A DNA stretch of 33,954 nucleotides from Bacillus sp. UNC438CL73TsuS30. Lineage in GTDB: Bacteria; Bacillota; Bacilli; Bacillales; Cytobacillaceae. The notes beneath the pieces are model-generated. The model did no database searches. It worked only from the letters and a program-made list of their open reading frames with translations, and was not told the DNA's origin. This document shows, in pieces, positions 33,146-33,954 of the stretch (within the stretch, counting starts at the first letter, position 1; each line of letters begins with the position of its first letter). The translations under genes and the position numbers were made by a program. The stretch covers positions 1 through 33,954 of the forward strand of contig NZ_AXVA01000036.1 of the NCBI RefSeq assembly GCF_000482325.1. Direction: 5' to 3'.

Positions 33146-33238
33146 CATGCAACTATTACCGTCAGGGTGGTAGTTGTCTGTTTTATATTTTTGGTGAACC
33201 ACCCTTTTGCTTGCGACGGCGGGTGGTTTTCTTGTTTT
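33124..33238 (+). ncRNA. Candidate antisense antitoxin RNA
   Basis: TATAAT at 33112-33117 would start a transcript near 33124. A Rho-independent terminator lies at 33198-33238 (ACCACCC...GGGTGGT then TTTTCTTGTTTT). The RNA of about 115 nt is convergent with, and complementary to, the 3' coding end and whole 3' UTR of the 47-residue peptide gene. That is the layout of Bacillus type I antitoxins (RatA, SR4, SR5). The -35 is poor, so expression is inferred. Confidence 0.5.
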
Positions 33239-33326
33239 CTAGAAAGTTTTTCCGAAAGAAATAAGCAGCCACTTCACGTAGCATTCCCTTCAGAACTTCT
33301 CGTAGGATTTCAAGAAATGTTTCCAT
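33183..33326 (-). CDS. Candidate type I toxin: 47-residue amphipathic/basic peptide
   Basis: ATG 33326 is preceded by GGAAAGGAGGTGATAATC, one of the best ribosome sites in the window, so the in-frame ATG at 33368 is not used. The peptide has an amphipathic helix of about 28 residues (METFLEILREVLKGMLREVA, then AYFFRK) and a strongly basic tail (KKTTRRRKQKGG). This shape fits small membrane-active toxins but not the sequence of the TxpA/BsrG holin-like family that I know. The mRNA ends at the hairpin 33116-33145, and a convergent antisense RNA covers its 3' half. A 5'-deleted copy exists at 10320-10389. Toxicity is a hypothesis. Confidence 0.6.
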   Translation of the reverse strand: METFLEILREVLKGMLREVAAYFFRKNFLENKKTTRRRKQKGGSPKI

Positions 33327-33560
33327 GATTATCACCTCCTTTCCTGTAAACGGAAAGAAGACTGACAACCCACCACCCCAACAATATTCAGTTGCAACTC
33401 CATTCTAACACTTTCTATAAATACAATAACCTATCAATCTTCGACAAAATTTGCATCCACCTCATCGGCAAGTTAAACTCTTTTCTGTTCCAACCCTTTT
33501 TATCAACCATACTTTAGTGCTTTAAATTTTAGCTGAGTGAGGGTCTGACCCTGAGATTTA
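33327..33560. other. Gene-free interval upstream of the toxin-like gene
   Basis: Should contain the toxin promoter on the minus strand; the best -10 is TAGAAT on that strand (near 33400) with a poor -35. A GGGTCTGACCC palindrome at 33541-33551 marks the truncation point of the following membrane-protein gene copy. Confidence 0.4.
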
Positions 33561-33752
33561 AAGGTTATCTTTCTTATTTCCCTATCCATGCTGATGGTCT
33601 ATCTCTATTATTTACATACGAAAGGAACTCTAATTTCCAATATGGTCTTACTATGGAAATCGCATAAGAAAGTTATGATGGCTATTTTTGGATTTGCAGC
33701 CTATAGTTTGGGAGTGTTTTACTTAGGTTTTAGGAAGGGAAGAAAAAGGTAA
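33561..33752 (+). pseudogene. 5'-truncated copy of the 94-residue membrane protein gene
   Basis: 63 codons match residues 32-94 of the protein encoded at 9720-10004 (KVIFLI through GFRKGRKR). The first 31 codons and the ribosome site are replaced by sequence ending in the GGGTCTGACCC palindrome. Internal ATGs exist but have no ribosome site. Confidence 0.75.
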
Positions 33753-33900
33753 AAGTATTGGATAACCTTTAATTTCGTTATATATTCAATTCCTTACAGG
33801 TCATCTTACTAAAGGTTACGCGTATATTTATTAATGTGGTATTTGTTTTATTTGATAGAAAAATTCCTTATATAAAACATGAAAGATTGGAGGACACTCT

Positions 33901-33954
33901 ATGAAATTATGGATGAGGATACTTGTTACATTAGACATTCTTATTATTTTGGGT
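33901..33954 (+). CDS. 26-residue hydrophobic peptide, second copy (cut by window end)
   Basis: The 18 visible codons are identical to those at 10148, with the same GGAGG ribosome site. Its upstream membrane-protein gene is truncated here, but this peptide start is intact, so it may be expressed on its own. Confidence 0.55.
   Translation, partial: MKLWMRILVTLDILIILG

Overview
The window looks like chromosomal DNA of a low-GC, endospore-type Bacillaceae (Bacillus, Neobacillus or Peribacillus-like). The reasons are AGGAGG ribosome sites, frequent TTG/GTG starts, lipoprotein binding proteins, Bacillus-type PucR and RocR-like regulators, and relics typical of that family. No rRNA, tRNA, CRISPR array or intact transposase is visible. 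The genus is inferred, not proven.

Layout. (1) 1-1000: a broken lipid- or membrane-anchored gene interrupted by an in-frame stop, followed by a good terminator. (2) 1104-8075, minus strand: a nitrogen-source locus. A sensor kinase whose extracellular part is itself a family-3 solute-binding domain overlaps a sigma-54 response regulator that carries a frameshift just before its Fis helix-turn-helix. Downstream lie an amino-acid ABC transporter and a formimidoylglutamase-type ureohydrolase. Both the kinase gene and the binding-protein gene have excellent -24/-12 promoters. (3) 8141-10390: gene relics, REP-like hairpins, 201-bp repeats, two small membrane-protein genes and a truncated toxin/antisense-RNA module. 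(4) 10394-18070, minus strand: a PucR-type regulator and a five-gene catabolic operon (YtcJ-like amidohydrolase, N-carbamoyl amino acid hydrolase, M20 amidohydrolase, DUF3311 protein, Na+/solute symporter). (5) 18187-18748: an exactly phased 52-bp tandem array of hairpin units. (6) 19372-28197, minus strand: a second sigma-54 system. A CBS/PAS/AAA+ activator faces a consensus sigma-54 promoter that drives an ABC transporter, a saccharopine-dehydrogenase-like enzyme, a second YtcJ-like amidohydrolase and an aldehyde dehydrogenase. (7) 28200-33954: accessory DNA with a VanZ-like protein, a methyltransferase relic, a Trp/Gly-rich protein, a winged-helix protein gene whose 3' part is duplicated in region 3, a PAS protein, a relic of a REP-associated transposase, an intact candidate type I toxin-antitoxin locus, and a second copy of the small membrane-protein genes running off the window end.

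Working together: regions 2, 4 and 6 form a scavenging block for amino-acid-like or amide compounds. Each has its own transporter, hydrolases or dehydrogenases and dedicated regulator. Substrates cannot be fixed from sequence; lysine/ornithine-like compounds (region 6), ureides or hydantoin-derived N-carbamoyl amino acids (region 4) and histidine-pathway or guanidino compounds (region 2) are inferences. The block is bracketed by two related patches of repetitive accessory DNA (about 8.5-10.4 kb and 30.5-33.95 kb), which share an 830-bp duplication, the toxin/antisense module and the small membrane genes.
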